From the NCBI GenBank assembly GCA_964346295.1, contig CAYFUG010000023.1, forward strand, positions 1 to 19,235: a stretch of DNA of 19,235 nucleotides. Direction: 5' to 3'. Source of the stretch: CAYFUG01 sp964346295 (GTDB lineage Bacteria > Patescibacteriota > Minisyncoccia > Moranbacterales > DUUL01). The notes under the pieces were generated by a model that worked only from the letters and a program-made list of their open reading frames with translations, was not told where the DNA came from and made no database searches. The position numbers and the translations under genes were made by a program. Numbering within the stretch: the first letter of the stretch is position 1; every line of letters begins with the position of its first letter. Of the stretch, positions 1-8,085 are shown piece after piece.

Positions 1-2573
1 GGCGATCCCTCCGCACAAACATCATAACCAAAGTCAGCTTTACGATAATCCTCGTTTTCATCCAAATCCACATAAGGCTTAGCATAAGTTTCTACTACGC
101 AGTTGCCTAATTCTCTTCGGACATCATCCATATCAACCTTAACTCGGTATTCATCTTCACAAAGATCATCAAAGAGATAGTCTCCATCACTGTCAGTATT
201 TTCTCGATCTACTCGATCACCACTATGGTAATCATAGAGAGTAAGAGTGATATCATCTAAACCATCTTCATCACTGTCTTGTTTGCCATCACCATCCTCG
301 TCGTACCAGACATAGTCTCCGATAGTGCTTTCGCAGTCTTCTTGGTCCTCATCTTCATCCTCATCTTCTTCTACTTCTACTTCTACGGAATCATGACAAC
401 TAGCGTCTTCAGTATCAGCTATGGTGATAGTAGCGCGACCTTCATCATCAGCCTCATCGGTGAATTCAAAAGTATCACCATCACCGTCACCATCTAGGCC
501 AGTGCCGCGAGAGGTAATTTCCCATTCTACTTCTCCTAAAGCACCGTCAATATTAGCTCTAATGTCGTCGGGAGTATCACCAATTTCAATTTCTTGGTTA
601 TCGGTGGTGATGTAAAAATCATCGGGATCACACTGCTCCGGTCCCTTAGGACTTACTATTACTTGGGCGTTAGCAGTACAATCCGCGTCCTGGTTATCAG
701 TGACAGTAATAGTAGCTATTCCGGTATCAGTGGCGGGAGATTGATTGTCAAAATCAAATGATTCTCCAGAGCCATTACCATCTAAGCCAGTGTCATCTGG
801 ATCAATAGTCCAAGTTACTTCTCCTAAAGCTCCCCTGATATCAGCAGTAATGTCTTCCGGAATGTCGTCAACATCAATCTCTTGAGTCTGATTAGCAGTG
901 ATAGAGAATAGAGCAGGGTTACATTGAGGCTGTTGAGTAACTTCAATAGTAGCTGTATCACTACAATCGCTATCCAGAGGATCAGTAATGGTAACAGTAG
1001 CAGTACCAGCACTAGTGGCGGCGGAAGTAAAGCTAAAGGTATCTCCCGTCCCAGAACCTGTTAATCCGGTTCCTCCAGCCTCAAAAGTCCAGTTTACTTC
1101 TTCTCCTAAAGCTCCGGAAATATTGGCTACGATATCCTGAGGAGTACCATTAACTTGAATAGTTTGTGTTCCTCCGGAAGTGATAGAAAATTGGTTGGGA
1201 TCACATTGAGGCTGCTGACTGACTTCAATGGTAGCCACCGCGACACAACTATCATCCTCAAGATCCCTAATGGTCAAAGTAGCTGTTCCTGTGCTGGTAG
1301 CAGTGGAAGTAAAAGTAAAGGTATTTCCACTTCTATTTCCAGTTAATCCAGTGGCTCCAGCCTCAAAAGTCCACTCTACCTGCTCGGGATCCACCGCTCC
1401 GGAAACATTGGCCACGATATCCTGAGGAGTACCATTAACTTGAATAGTTTGTGTTCCTCCGGAAGTGATATTAAATTCATCCGGATCACATTGCTGAGGA
1501 GGGGGAGGCACATCACCGCAACTCTCTTCCCATTGAATGAATTCCGGGTTGGTAACATAGTTGTAGTTGACATTACAATCGCGAGGGCCGGAGATCACTC
1601 CTTGATTAGGGACTATTTGAGCGTAGTAATGGGTTTGGAGAGAATTATTTTCATCGGGGTTATAGTAGCAGTTCCCGCCGTCATCTCCGCCGCCGCCTCC
1701 GCCATCACCGCCGCCTCCGCCATCACCGCCGCCATCACCAGGAGGGGTAGGAGGAATGGAATTGCAACTGCAGCCACCGGGAGCTACTCCGTAAGTACAG
1801 CGATCTTCTTCTAGGCGGCACTTTCCGGTGTCATCATCGCAATATTGAGTGCGATTACAAACTCGGGTAGTTCCATTACAGGATTCTCCGCAGCGGACAT
1901 ATTCTACTGGAATTGGTTCACAATCACACCCAGTGGCGTCTAATTGTTGACCAGAGGGACAATAACTAGAAGGCAGTTGGCAGATTCCTTCGGAGTTGCA
2001 GAAATTGTTATTAGTACAAACTCGGGTAGTTCCGTTACAGGTTTCACCACAGATCACTATCTGAGAAGGAGTTTCCTCACAGTCACATTTATCGGCAGTT
2101 AGTTGTTGTCCTTCTGGGCAATAATTGGCAGGGAGTTGGCATGTTCCTCCTATACACTGGTTGTCTTGATCAACGCATTCCCCGTCCGTTTCGCAACTGC
2201 CGCCACATTGAACTTGAGGAGAAGGCTCTTCTATTAACTGAAAGTCTCCTTCACAGCCATCTTCACAATTGGGAGCTGGTCCTCCTTGGGATCCAGGAGC
2301 TACTCGCCAGTGATATTTACCTGCTTCTAAATTGAGGTCTTCTACTGAGTACTCTTCATCGTTCACATAAACCGTCGTGACTAGATCATCTTCTCCAAAA
2401 GATTCGCTATAAATGTCTAATCGATAACGAGCACCTCCAGGTTGGTTGACATTGGTCTGAAGATCCTTGGAGGGGAGGACAAAGAAGACGGTAGTAATAA
2501 TTATTCCGGTTAGGAGGATGGTCCCCAGGATTATTCCTGGCCCCCACTTATTAAGATCCCATTTTTTCTTCAT
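1..2573 (-). CDS. Large membrane-anchored Cys-rich surface protein with Ig-like repeats and SdrD-type B domain (3' end cut by window)
   Basis: The reading frame is open from ATG at 2573 to the window edge (at least 857 codons), so the C-terminus is missing. Seen in order: a short Lys-rich start; one membrane helix at about residues 9-33; an FN3-like stretch to about residue 115; a Cys-rich region at about 120-270 with repeated CNGTTRVC, CQLP and GQQL motifs; a Gly/Asp-rich linker at about 278-300; four tandem Ig-like units of about 95 residues, each beginning C(D/N)P (about 361-745); a strongly acidic Glu/Asp stretch; then a domain with VWYDEDGDGKQDSDEDGL. The last matches the B-type domain of Sdr/serine-aspartate adhesins with its EF-hand-like calcium loop. 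The family is known for cell-surface display or adhesion; that role here is inference. It is the last gene visible in a minus-strand operon, 38 bases after its neighbour. No Shine-Dalgarno is evident. Confidence 0.85.
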   Translation of the reverse strand, partial: MKKKWDLNKWGPGIILGTILLTGIIITTVFFVLPSKDLQTNVNQPGGARYRLDIYSESFGEDDLVTTVYVNDEEYSVEDLNLEAGKYHWRVAPGSQGGPAPNCEDGCEGDFQLIEEPSPQVQCGGSCETDGECVDQDNQCIGGTCQLPANYCPEGQQLTADKCDCEETPSQIVICGETCNGTTRVCTNNNFCNSEGICQLPSSYCPSGQQLDATGCDCEPIPVEYVRCGESCNGTTRVCNRTQYCDDDTGKCRLEEDRCTYGVAPGGCSCNSIPPTPPGDGGGDGGGGGDGGGGGGDDGGNCYYNPDENNSLQTHYYAQIVPNQGVISGPRDCNVNYNYVTNPEFIQWEESCGDVPPPPQQCDPDEFNITSGGTQTIQVNGTPQDIVANVSGAVDPEQVEWTFEAGATGLTGNRSGNTFTFTSTATSTGTATLTIRDLEDDSCVAVATIEVSQQPQCDPNQFSITSGGTQTIQVNGTPQDIVANISGALGEEVNWTFEAGGTGLTGSGTGDTFSFTSAATSAGTATVTITDPLDSDCSDTATIEVTQQPQCNPALFSITANQTQEIDVDDIPEDITADIRGALGEVTWTIDPDDTGLDGNGSGESFDFDNQSPATDTGIATITVTDNQDADCTANAQVIVSPKGPEQCDPDDFYITTDNQEIEIGDTPDDIRANIDGALGEVEWEITSRGTGLDGDGDGDTFEFTDEADDEGRATITIADTEDASCHDSVEVEVEEDEDEDEDQEDCESTIGDYVWYDEDGDGKQDSDEDGLDDITLTLYDYHSGDRVDRENTDSDGDYLFDDLCEDEYRVKVDMDDVRRELGNCVVETYAKPYVDLDENEDYRKADFGYDVCAEGS
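336..1490 (-). repeat. Four tandem Ig-like repeat units within the surface protein
   Basis: Unit boundaries are marked by the conserved Cys codon at 1488-1490, 1203-1205, 921-923 and 630-632, giving spacings of 285, 282 and 291 bases (95, 94 and 97 codons). Units share the pattern C(D/N)P, SITSGG, TPQDI, SGAL, W-T-(F/I), G-LTG, TFTFTS, a second conserved Cys near the end, and IEVSQ. Units 1 and 2 are nearly identical over a 57-base block at DNA level (1129-1185 and 1414-1470), which points to recent duplication or gene conversion. Units 3 and 4 have diverged and become more acidic. Confidence 0.85.
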
Positions 2574-2611
2574 GATTCAATTTTATTTTGTTTAGCTTGG
2601 TTATTAAAGTT

Positions 2612-4570
2612 CTATTGAAAATTAGGTAAATAAATTTGTCCGACATAAAGAGCGTCTAGTAAATGTTGAACATTATCTAAGCGCAGGCGAGTATCAGCGA
2701 TATTTTTTTTGAGGGCTCCTTGGGCTTTGGATAAATTTTCGGGAGCTAGATAATAAAGATCTCCTTCTTGGTATTGAAGGCGGCGGAGATTTTGGAGGCT
2801 CAAAAGAATCCTTTTTTTATATTCGGTTTGACGGGTCTGGTCTTCTAGGATGACAGCTGCCTGATAGGCATAAATAAGTCCTTCGGTATAAACTCCATCG
2901 GCACTGGCATGAGCAAGGCGGGGATCTTCTGAAGAAGAAAATCTTCCTTGGAGGTCAAAGTAAGGTCCGGAGTCAATATTTTGAATTTTTATCAGGCGAT
3001 CATTTAGGGTTAAAATAGCTTCTAGGTAGCGGTTGTCTTGAGTTATTCGGTAAAGTCGGAAAAGTGATTGAGAGTGCCAGGGGACATAGGGATAAGAAAA
3101 ATTTTGATCGATTTGATTAACATATTTTTCTAGGTAAAAATCCTGAGCTTTTTTAGCAACTCGGAGATACTTTTCTTGATTGGTTTTTTTGTAGTATTCA
3201 GTGAGGGCATTGATGGCTTCTCCGCTGTAGTAAGTGAGCATGACATCCTCGTCATAATCTCCACTGGGGGGTCTTTTATAAAAAGCCTGAAAGGATCCGT
3301 CCGGATTTTGTAAGGAAGTGATCGCTTGAGCTATTGCCTGGGCTCTTTCCTGATGATTTTCAAAGTGAGGGCTGTAAACCAAGGTTCGCAAGAAGGCGGC
3401 GTTAGAACCCAAGTCGGAAACTCCTTGATAACAGGCGTAGCCATGCTCCAAGGTTTCATCTTGACAGTACCAATTATAGATTAAAAAACTTAGATTTCTT
3501 TTATGAGCTGTTTGATAAAGTTGGTGTTGGGGGTTATAGTCGGCGGCCCGAGCCAAGGCGGCAGCGGTCAGGAGTTGGCGGACTGCCATTTGCTCGGTGG
3601 AATACTGATCGGTAGCGGGGTAATAACTGTAATTGAGTTGTCCGGTAGAGCTAATGTTGTGGGCTAGCCAATTTTCTCCTTGGGTAACCATTTCGTCAAA
3701 AGCTTCTTTATCGAAAGGTTCAGAGCAGTGAGACTGAGAGGCTCGGTGGAAGGTGAGCACTTTGCTTCCTGTTAAGTAGGTGGTACCAAATTCCAAGTTT
3801 TCAAAGATAGTAAATCGGGGTTCATCTGGTCGCTCCGAGTGATAGCAAAATTCGTTTCTTCCTAGAGTTTGGCAGAGGCTCGGTCGAAGAATTTTAGCGT
3901 CACTGAGGTTTTTTTCGATAGTTTCTTTTGCTAGAAGGGTAATTTCTCGGGTGTTATCTTTAACTTTTATCCCGTGAATTCCCGCTTTGAAATTAGTTAG
4001 GTGATTATCGGAAGCTTCTTTTCCTATGAGAGAGATTTCAATATTAACAAGGGAGGCTTCTTGATTAATGTTTCTAGCGGCTTTTTGAGTTGCTAAATAG
4101 ACTGATTGCTGGAGGTTGGAAGAGCTGATAGACGCTCTAGATAACTGTTTTCCTTGAGATCTTAAAGTGACAAAAACTGGATTGGTTAAATTTTTGAACT
4201 GGGGAGAAAATTTCAAGGGTTGCTGCTTTTCGTTTTTCCAGCCTAATGCTAATTGAGCGACCTTTACTAAATTTTCTTTGGCCTCTTGAGAAAGCTGAGG
4301 AAGATTAGGGTCTGTGACGAGGGAGCAGTCTTTCTGGTCGGGGTCGTATTCTATTAAGGGTCCGGAAAAGTTTAGTAAATCTCGATAATCATCAGGAGAT
4401 TGACTTCCAGCGAAAAGGGATTGACAATTAATTTGGACTAATTTGAAAACTAAAAAACCACTGGCTAAGATTAAAGGAATTAAAAAAATTACCAAGTCTT
4501 TTTTGGAAAAGTCTCTAATTTGGTTTAACTTTTTGGTAATTATTTTTGAAACCTGAGAGAGTTTTTTCAT
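2612..4570 (-). CDS. Membrane-anchored AMMECR1-like domain fused to an alpha/alpha-barrel (six-hairpin glycosidase-like) domain
   Basis: Starting at ATG 4570 (652 aa), the protein has a Lys-rich N-terminus, a membrane helix at about residues 26-45 (VIFLIPLILASGFLVF) and then an AMMECR1-like region at about 90-245. That region shows PVFVTLRSQGK, a beta strand LVNIEISLIG, and GIHGIKVK followed by ITLLAKETIEKN, matching the order of conserved blocks in AMMECR1. The family hallmark LRGCIG is replaced by LSRASI. From about residue 285 onward there are repeated helical hairpins with motifs such as NPDGSF and LTYYSGEAINAL, typical of six-hairpin glycosidase or related alpha/alpha toroids. A TTG at 4591 in frame would add 7 residues but lacks a better ribosome site, so ATG was preferred. 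AMMECR1 has no firmly known biochemical role; a carbohydrate-directed role for the barrel is inference. No obvious catalytic acid pair can be assigned by eye. Confidence 0.75.
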   Translation of the reverse strand: MKKLSQVSKIITKKLNQIRDFSKKDLVIFLIPLILASGFLVFKLVQINCQSLFAGSQSPDDYRDLLNFSGPLIEYDPDQKDCSLVTDPNLPQLSQEAKENLVKVAQLALGWKNEKQQPLKFSPQFKNLTNPVFVTLRSQGKQLSRASISSSNLQQSVYLATQKAARNINQEASLVNIEISLIGKEASDNHLTNFKAGIHGIKVKDNTREITLLAKETIEKNLSDAKILRPSLCQTLGRNEFCYHSERPDEPRFTIFENLEFGTTYLTGSKVLTFHRASQSHCSEPFDKEAFDEMVTQGENWLAHNISSTGQLNYSYYPATDQYSTEQMAVRQLLTAAALARAADYNPQHQLYQTAHKRNLSFLIYNWYCQDETLEHGYACYQGVSDLGSNAAFLRTLVYSPHFENHQERAQAIAQAITSLQNPDGSFQAFYKRPPSGDYDEDVMLTYYSGEAINALTEYYKKTNQEKYLRVAKKAQDFYLEKYVNQIDQNFSYPYVPWHSQSLFRLYRITQDNRYLEAILTLNDRLIKIQNIDSGPYFDLQGRFSSSEDPRLAHASADGVYTEGLIYAYQAAVILEDQTRQTEYKKRILLSLQNLRRLQYQEGDLYYLAPENLSKAQGALKKNIADTRLRLDNVQHLLDALYVGQIYLPNFQ

Positions 4571-4619
4571 TTTAAAAACGAGCAAATACAATTAGGATCT
4601 TGGCTGCTGATGGAAAAAT

Positions 4620-5267
4620 TTAGAGATGGTGGATATATTCTCTCCAATCCCCATCTTCTTCTTGAATAAAGTAGGTCAAGTTAGACCACTGGTATTTTTC
4701 TCCGGCCTCTCCTTGGTTTCTTTTTTCGATTAATCCGGAAGCGTGAAGGTTGCGAGCCTTGGTCAGGACTTTATCTTGAATTTCAGTAGGCACTTGAGAC
4801 CATTGACCGTTAATAACTCGAATGTAAGGGTACCAACCAGAGATTTCTTTGGTTTTACTGGTAGCTACCCAGGAATCCTTCTCTAAAGAGAGGGAGACGG
4901 CGAATAACTCTCGGGGAGAGACCGCTTGCTCTTCTAGATAATTTAAGAGGGGCTTACCAATGCTCAAAATAGGATCCTCTGCAGCTTTAGCGTTGGCAAT
5001 TACTTCTTGGGCGCTATATCTTTCTCCTGCAATGGCTACCGGCCCTTGATTATCGGAGACGAGGAATACCCCTCCTTTGACCTCTAGGAGGCTAGAGGGA
5101 GATTGGTCGGGAGAGGATTTTTCAGACTGAGAAGAGCTTTGCTTCCAGCGAAAAAAGAAAGAAAAAGCAGTCACAAAAAATAGAAAAATTAAAGCAATGC
5201 GAATCCAGCGGTGGATCTTTATTTTTCTTTTTTGAGGAAGAGATCTTTTTTTAGTTTTAGAGCTCAT
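4620..5267 (-). CDS. Single-span membrane protein of unknown family
   Basis: A 215-aa protein starting at ATG 5267. It has a very basic N-terminus (about 22 residues rich in Lys/Arg), one membrane helix at about 24-41 (IRIALIFLFFVTAFSFFF), a Ser/Gln/Pro-rich linker, and an outside domain of about 150 residues with KGGVFLV, GPVAIAGERYSAQEV, SPRELFAVSLSLEKDSWV and SGWYPYIRVINGQW. I do not recognise a family. The topology (N-in, C-out) matches its two downstream neighbours. It lies 38 bases downstream of the 691-aa gene and 49 bases upstream of the AMMECR1-like fusion, so co-transcription is likely. A shared role at the cell surface is only inferred. Confidence 0.75.
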   Translation of the reverse strand: MSSKTKKRSLPQKRKIKIHRWIRIALIFLFFVTAFSFFFRWKQSSSQSEKSSPDQSPSSLLEVKGGVFLVSDNQGPVAIAGERYSAQEVIANAKAAEDPILSIGKPLLNYLEEQAVSPRELFAVSLSLEKDSWVATSKTKEISGWYPYIRVINGQWSQVPTEIQDKVLTKARNLHASGLIEKRNQGEAGEKYQWSNLTYFIQEEDGDWREYIHHL

Positions 5268-5305
5268 GAAGAATTTTTATTTTTGTTATTTTGGGTAAGG
5301 ATTTT

Positions 5306-7381
5306 TTACCGGGCTTCTAAGTCTTTAAAATTGACATTCCCTAATAATTCACTGGGTTTGACATCAATTATTTCTGCTTCGGCTTCTCTGGGCATGAGCA
5401 TGATAAGGTGCTGGCCTTCGGTTGCTAGAGGGTATCTTTTGCCTTCTGATCTTAGTTGGTCAAGCCTTTTATCCATGGCCTTTAGATAGTCTCCATCTCC
5501 AGAATGGTTCATTTCTTGGGAAACTCGAAGAGCAGCTTCTTGAATAACAGGGGGGAGATTTTCAAACTTGCCGTACTCATCGTCCTTTCCACCGTTGCCG
5601 TGCATTACTCGAATAGTAGCTGCGGCATCTCTGGTGGTATCATGGAGCATTCCTCGGAATCCAGCACTATAATTACTCTTCCAGCCTGGCTGTTCTGCAG
5701 TAACAGAAACAATTGTTAGTCCCTCTTCTACTTTTCGGCTTACATACTCCTTAAAGTCTTCTACTTTGAAATCGCCGAGCATTTTCTGAGAGCTTCTGAC
5801 TTCTAAGAATTGCTTCCAAGTCGGAGTTTGTTTAATGGGGTCTTTGGGGTCAATAATTGGCTTCCCGTGTTCTGCTAGTTTTACATTGAGAGGGTTGATA
5901 ACTTCGTTTATCCATCTTTTCATTAAAAACCCTACAATCGGGCCTTGCTCGGAGTTTTCAATGAATTTTTCCGCTGGGTAGCCATTGGCAAAGAGAGTCT
6001 TGCCTACTTCTTGGCCGTTGCTAGTTTTGGGATGATCGAGCCAACGGTTTCCTTTTTCTCTGGAGGTGGCTCCCATCCCTCCCTCTTTGGCTCCAATTTT
6101 ACATCCAAAGCAAACTTCTTCTTCGGGCTCTTCATGATAATTAAATAAGCCAAAGTTTCCGCAAGTGGGTAAAAAGTCAATTGCCGCGCCGCTATCAAGA
6201 TAAAAACGATAAGCAGTCTCTCCTTCGAAGGTGGAGTATAGATTGGAAGAAACGCCCCCTTGGGGACTGTTATCGCTTGTGAAGGTCATCGCTTTCCAAG
6301 TCATTCCTGGCTTGATGGTTACTCTTTCGTAGGCTCCTTTCACCTCGTTCTCTTCCTTTCCTTCTCCTTCTACCATAAACTGATAGAAGTTACTCTTTAG
6401 CTGTGCTAGCTCTTCTGAAGAAAGAGCCAGTCTTTCTTGTAAGCCGCTTTTTTCCCGAGTGGATATCCAGGGAATTTTCTCCATAATTTTTTCATTTCCA
6501 ATCCATAGCTGAGCCTGAGGGCAATCGGGGAAATTACCCAACTCATCCAAGGCGTGATGTTGTGCTTGTTCAGCTGCAGGCATGTCTTCGTAACGGCTAT
6601 AAATCATCTTTCCGGCAATTTCAATATTGATATCACCAGCCTCTCTTACTCCTTTGATATGAGGATAAAGATTTTTTCCTCTTTCTGCGGCAGCGGCCTC
6701 CCCGGCATTTTTATTTCCAGCTATCTTGAGAGCTTTGTCAACTCCGAAGTAAGTCAGCCCAAGTCCGGCTGCAAATTTTCCGATTTCTCTTATAGCCTCC
6801 CTCCGATTTATTTCTTTATCAAATCCAAGCTTCCCTTGGAGAGTTTGTGAAATATTAAGAGCTGATTTTTCCTTGGGATCAACCGCCATCTCTCTTGTTG
6901 CTTGTTTTGGGTGTGAATCTGAAATACCCTTACCCTTAGAGTCTTGCGGAGAAGCAGCCAATCTCTTTTCCTCTTGAGTCGGCTCTCTCTCTGAGGCTGC
7001 TCCGGCAGTATCAACCGCCACCCTTGGTTGCTTTGGGTCCGGGATAGTTTCTGTCGCGGCTGGTTGAGAGACTTCTGGTAGTGCTTCCGCACTCCTTTCT
7101 TCTGCTTCTTCTGCTTTTCTTCTCGCTGCAGTTGCTTTTTGGTGGATTTTTTTCGCATCTGCCTCGTGGCCAGCATTGGTAGCGGCAGCATCAGCGGCCT
7201 TCTCTAGTTGATCAGTGTCAACCTCAGTTGGTGATTGAGCTAGGCGATCTTTCATTCCTTGAAGTTTTCCAAATAGAAACCTTCTTTTGTTTTCATCAAC
7301 TGGCCTAACTGGTTGTTTCGCTTTTGGTGAACTTTTTTCAGGAGTGCTTTTTCTAAAAAATTTTCCAAATTCAAATTCCAT
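5306..7381 (-). CDS. Hypothetical 691-aa protein with charged N-terminal region and internal Tat-like segment
   Basis: First gene of the minus-strand group, ATG at 7381. Residues 1 to about 185 are low-complexity, rich in Lys, Glu, Ala and Pro, with a probable helical/coiled segment (about 60-100). At about 193-216 NRREAIREIGKFAAGLGL resembles a twin-arginine signal followed by a short hydrophobic stretch, but it lies far inside the chain. The rest is a globular region with FTSDNSPQGGV, RFYLDSGAAIDFLPTCGN and a nearby CFGC pair, and a C-terminal part with REAEAEIIDVKPSELLG. The FLPTCGN-type motif reminds me of uncharacterised CPR proteins; I cannot name a family. An internal start near MAVDPKEK (about residue 168) would place the twin-arginine stretch closer to an N-terminus, but nothing in the upstream bases argues strongly for it. 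Confidence 0.75.
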   Translation of the reverse strand: MEFEFGKFFRKSTPEKSSPKAKQPVRPVDENKRRFLFGKLQGMKDRLAQSPTEVDTDQLEKAADAAATNAGHEADAKKIHQKATAARRKAEEAEERSAEALPEVSQPAATETIPDPKQPRVAVDTAGAASEREPTQEEKRLAASPQDSKGKGISDSHPKQATREMAVDPKEKSALNISQTLQGKLGFDKEINRREAIREIGKFAAGLGLTYFGVDKALKIAGNKNAGEAAAAERGKNLYPHIKGVREAGDINIEIAGKMIYSRYEDMPAAEQAQHHALDELGNFPDCPQAQLWIGNEKIMEKIPWISTREKSGLQERLALSSEELAQLKSNFYQFMVEGEGKEENEVKGAYERVTIKPGMTWKAMTFTSDNSPQGGVSSNLYSTFEGETAYRFYLDSGAAIDFLPTCGNFGLFNYHEEPEEEVCFGCKIGAKEGGMGATSREKGNRWLDHPKTSNGQEVGKTLFANGYPAEKFIENSEQGPIVGFLMKRWINEVINPLNVKLAEHGKPIIDPKDPIKQTPTWKQFLEVRSSQKMLGDFKVEDFKEYVSRKVEEGLTIVSVTAEQPGWKSNYSAGFRGMLHDTTRDAAATIRVMHGNGGKDDEYGKFENLPPVIQEAALRVSQEMNHSGDGDYLKAMDKRLDQLRSEGKRYPLATEGQHLIMLMPREAEAEIIDVKPSELLGNVNFKDLEAR

Positions 7382-7679
7382 GAATTTACTTTTATTTTTT
7401 ACTTTTATTTAAGGGGAAGTGTTTGATTTTTCATGCCTAGCAAAAGCAGGCTATAAATATGAAGACATTTTATCAGAGAGAGGATTTTTTGCAAGTCTTC
7501 ACAAATTTGTAAGCAGAAGAGCAGTGCAGTGTGGCCAGGGAGAGAAATGGAGAAAGGACAAGTTTTGGCTTTTAAGCTTGCAAAAAAAAGCTTTTTATGC
7601 TAACCTTTCTAAGTCCCAGAGATGAAATAAGGCAACTTGTGGTGATTATGCTCTCTAGGCTTTTTTGAATTTACAAAGA

Positions 7680-7685
7680 TATAAT
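7680..7685 (+). promoter_or_regulatory. Probable -10 box of rpsO promoter
   Basis: A perfect TATAAT hexamer at 7680-7685 lies 86 bases before the rpsO ATG. No good -35 hexamer is found at 16-18 bases spacing (TTGAAT at 7665 is too close), so only the -10 element is called. Transcription would start near 7692 and leave a leader of about 80 bases. Confidence 0.5.
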
Positions 7686-7700
7686 ATTTAATTAGAACTT

Positions 7701-7762
7701 TTCCGTTCGAACGAACTGGGAATGCCCGGATTTGTTTTCGGTTTAGATTTCGGCGGAACGGT
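7701..7762 (+). promoter_or_regulatory. Structured rpsO leader, possible S15 autoregulatory site
   Basis: CCGTTC (7703-7708) can pair with GAACGG (7756-7761) just ahead of the start codon. Between them lie a GGGAATGCCC mini-hairpin (7718-7727) and a CCGGA...TTTCGG pairing. The 5' arm also contains the perfect palindrome CGTTCGAACG (7704-7713). rpsO mRNAs in several bacteria carry S15-binding leader structures that repress translation, so this position suits such a control. The fold is drawn by eye and the assignment is inference. Confidence 0.4.
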
Positions 7763-7771
7763 TGTATAGTT

Positions 7772-8041
7772 ATGACTTTAACATCCAAGCAAAAAAAACA
7801 GGCGGCTAGTAAGTTTCAGCAGCATGACCAGGATACTGGTTCAGCGGCTTATCAGGTAGCTTTGTTAACTGCTAAGATTAAAAAATTAGTAGATCATCTT
7901 AGAAAGAATCCCAAAGACAAGCACTCTCGTCGAGGTTTACTAGGGATGATTTCTCAGAGAAAAAAACTTATTAAGCACCTCAAAAACAATCGACCGGAGG
8001 CTTTTGAAAAGGTTACTAAAGAACTAGGCCTTAAGGGTTAG
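7772..8041 (+). CDS. rpsO: 30S ribosomal protein S15
   Basis: 89 aa, the usual S15 length. It carries the family signature HDQDTGS followed by QVALLT, then KDKHSRRGLLGMISQRKKLIKHL, which covers the 16S-binding helices. S15 binds the central three-way junction of 16S rRNA and starts assembly of the small-subunit platform. The start at ATG 7772 places the conserved helix 1 correctly; no Shine-Dalgarno is obvious. In many bacteria rpsO is followed by pnp; here it stands alone, with its own probable promoter and a terminator right after the stop. Confidence 0.97.
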   Translation: MTLTSKQKKQAASKFQQHDQDTGSAAYQVALLTAKIKKLVDHLRKNPKDKHSRRGLLGMISQRKKLIKHLKNNRPEAFEKVTKELGLKG

Positions 8042-8050
8042 CTGAAAATT

Positions 8051-8085
8051 AGAGAGGGGTGGGTTGAGCCCATCCCTCTTTTTGT
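8051..8085 (+). terminator. Rho-independent terminator after rpsO
   Basis: AGAGGGGTGGG (8053-8063) pairs with CCCATCCCTCT (8069-8079) through 11 pairs including one G-U, with a 5-base loop, followed by a T run from 8079. It begins 10 bases after the rpsO stop. Confidence 0.85.

Larger units (their letters stand above)
7382..7771. other. Divergent intergenic control region
   Basis: 390 bases lie between the minus-strand surface operon and rpsO. The left part is AT-rich and holds a small hairpin (GCCTAGC 7435-7441 with GCAGGC 7446-7451) in the presumed leader of the minus operon. The right part contains the rpsO promoter and leader listed separately. A 68-codon frame on the plus strand starts at GTG 7419 but looks like chance. 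I cannot place a confident promoter for the minus operon. Confidence 0.5.

Noticed and set aside
1675..1740. Short GCC/ACC-rich repeats resembling a CRISPR or satellite
   Set aside because: They encode the Gly/Asp linker of the surface protein on the minus strand; there are no regular spacers.
1440..1814. Plus-strand 124-codon frame opposite the surface protein
   Set aside because: A shadow of the repeat-rich minus-strand gene; the Ala/Ile-rich tail is the antisense of the Gly/Asp linker.
4571..4591. TTG 4591 as start of the AMMECR1-like fusion
   Set aside because: It adds only seven residues, and ATG 4570 begins a typical MKK membrane-protein start.
6808..7191. 127-codon minus-strand frame inside the 691-aa gene
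   Set aside because: Lys/Gln/Arg-rich out-of-frame reading of the charged N-terminal region; no start signal.
7419..7625. Plus-strand 68-codon frame from GTG
   Set aside because: No ribosome site, no recognisable domain and an atypical mix of residues; it overlaps the control region before rpsO.
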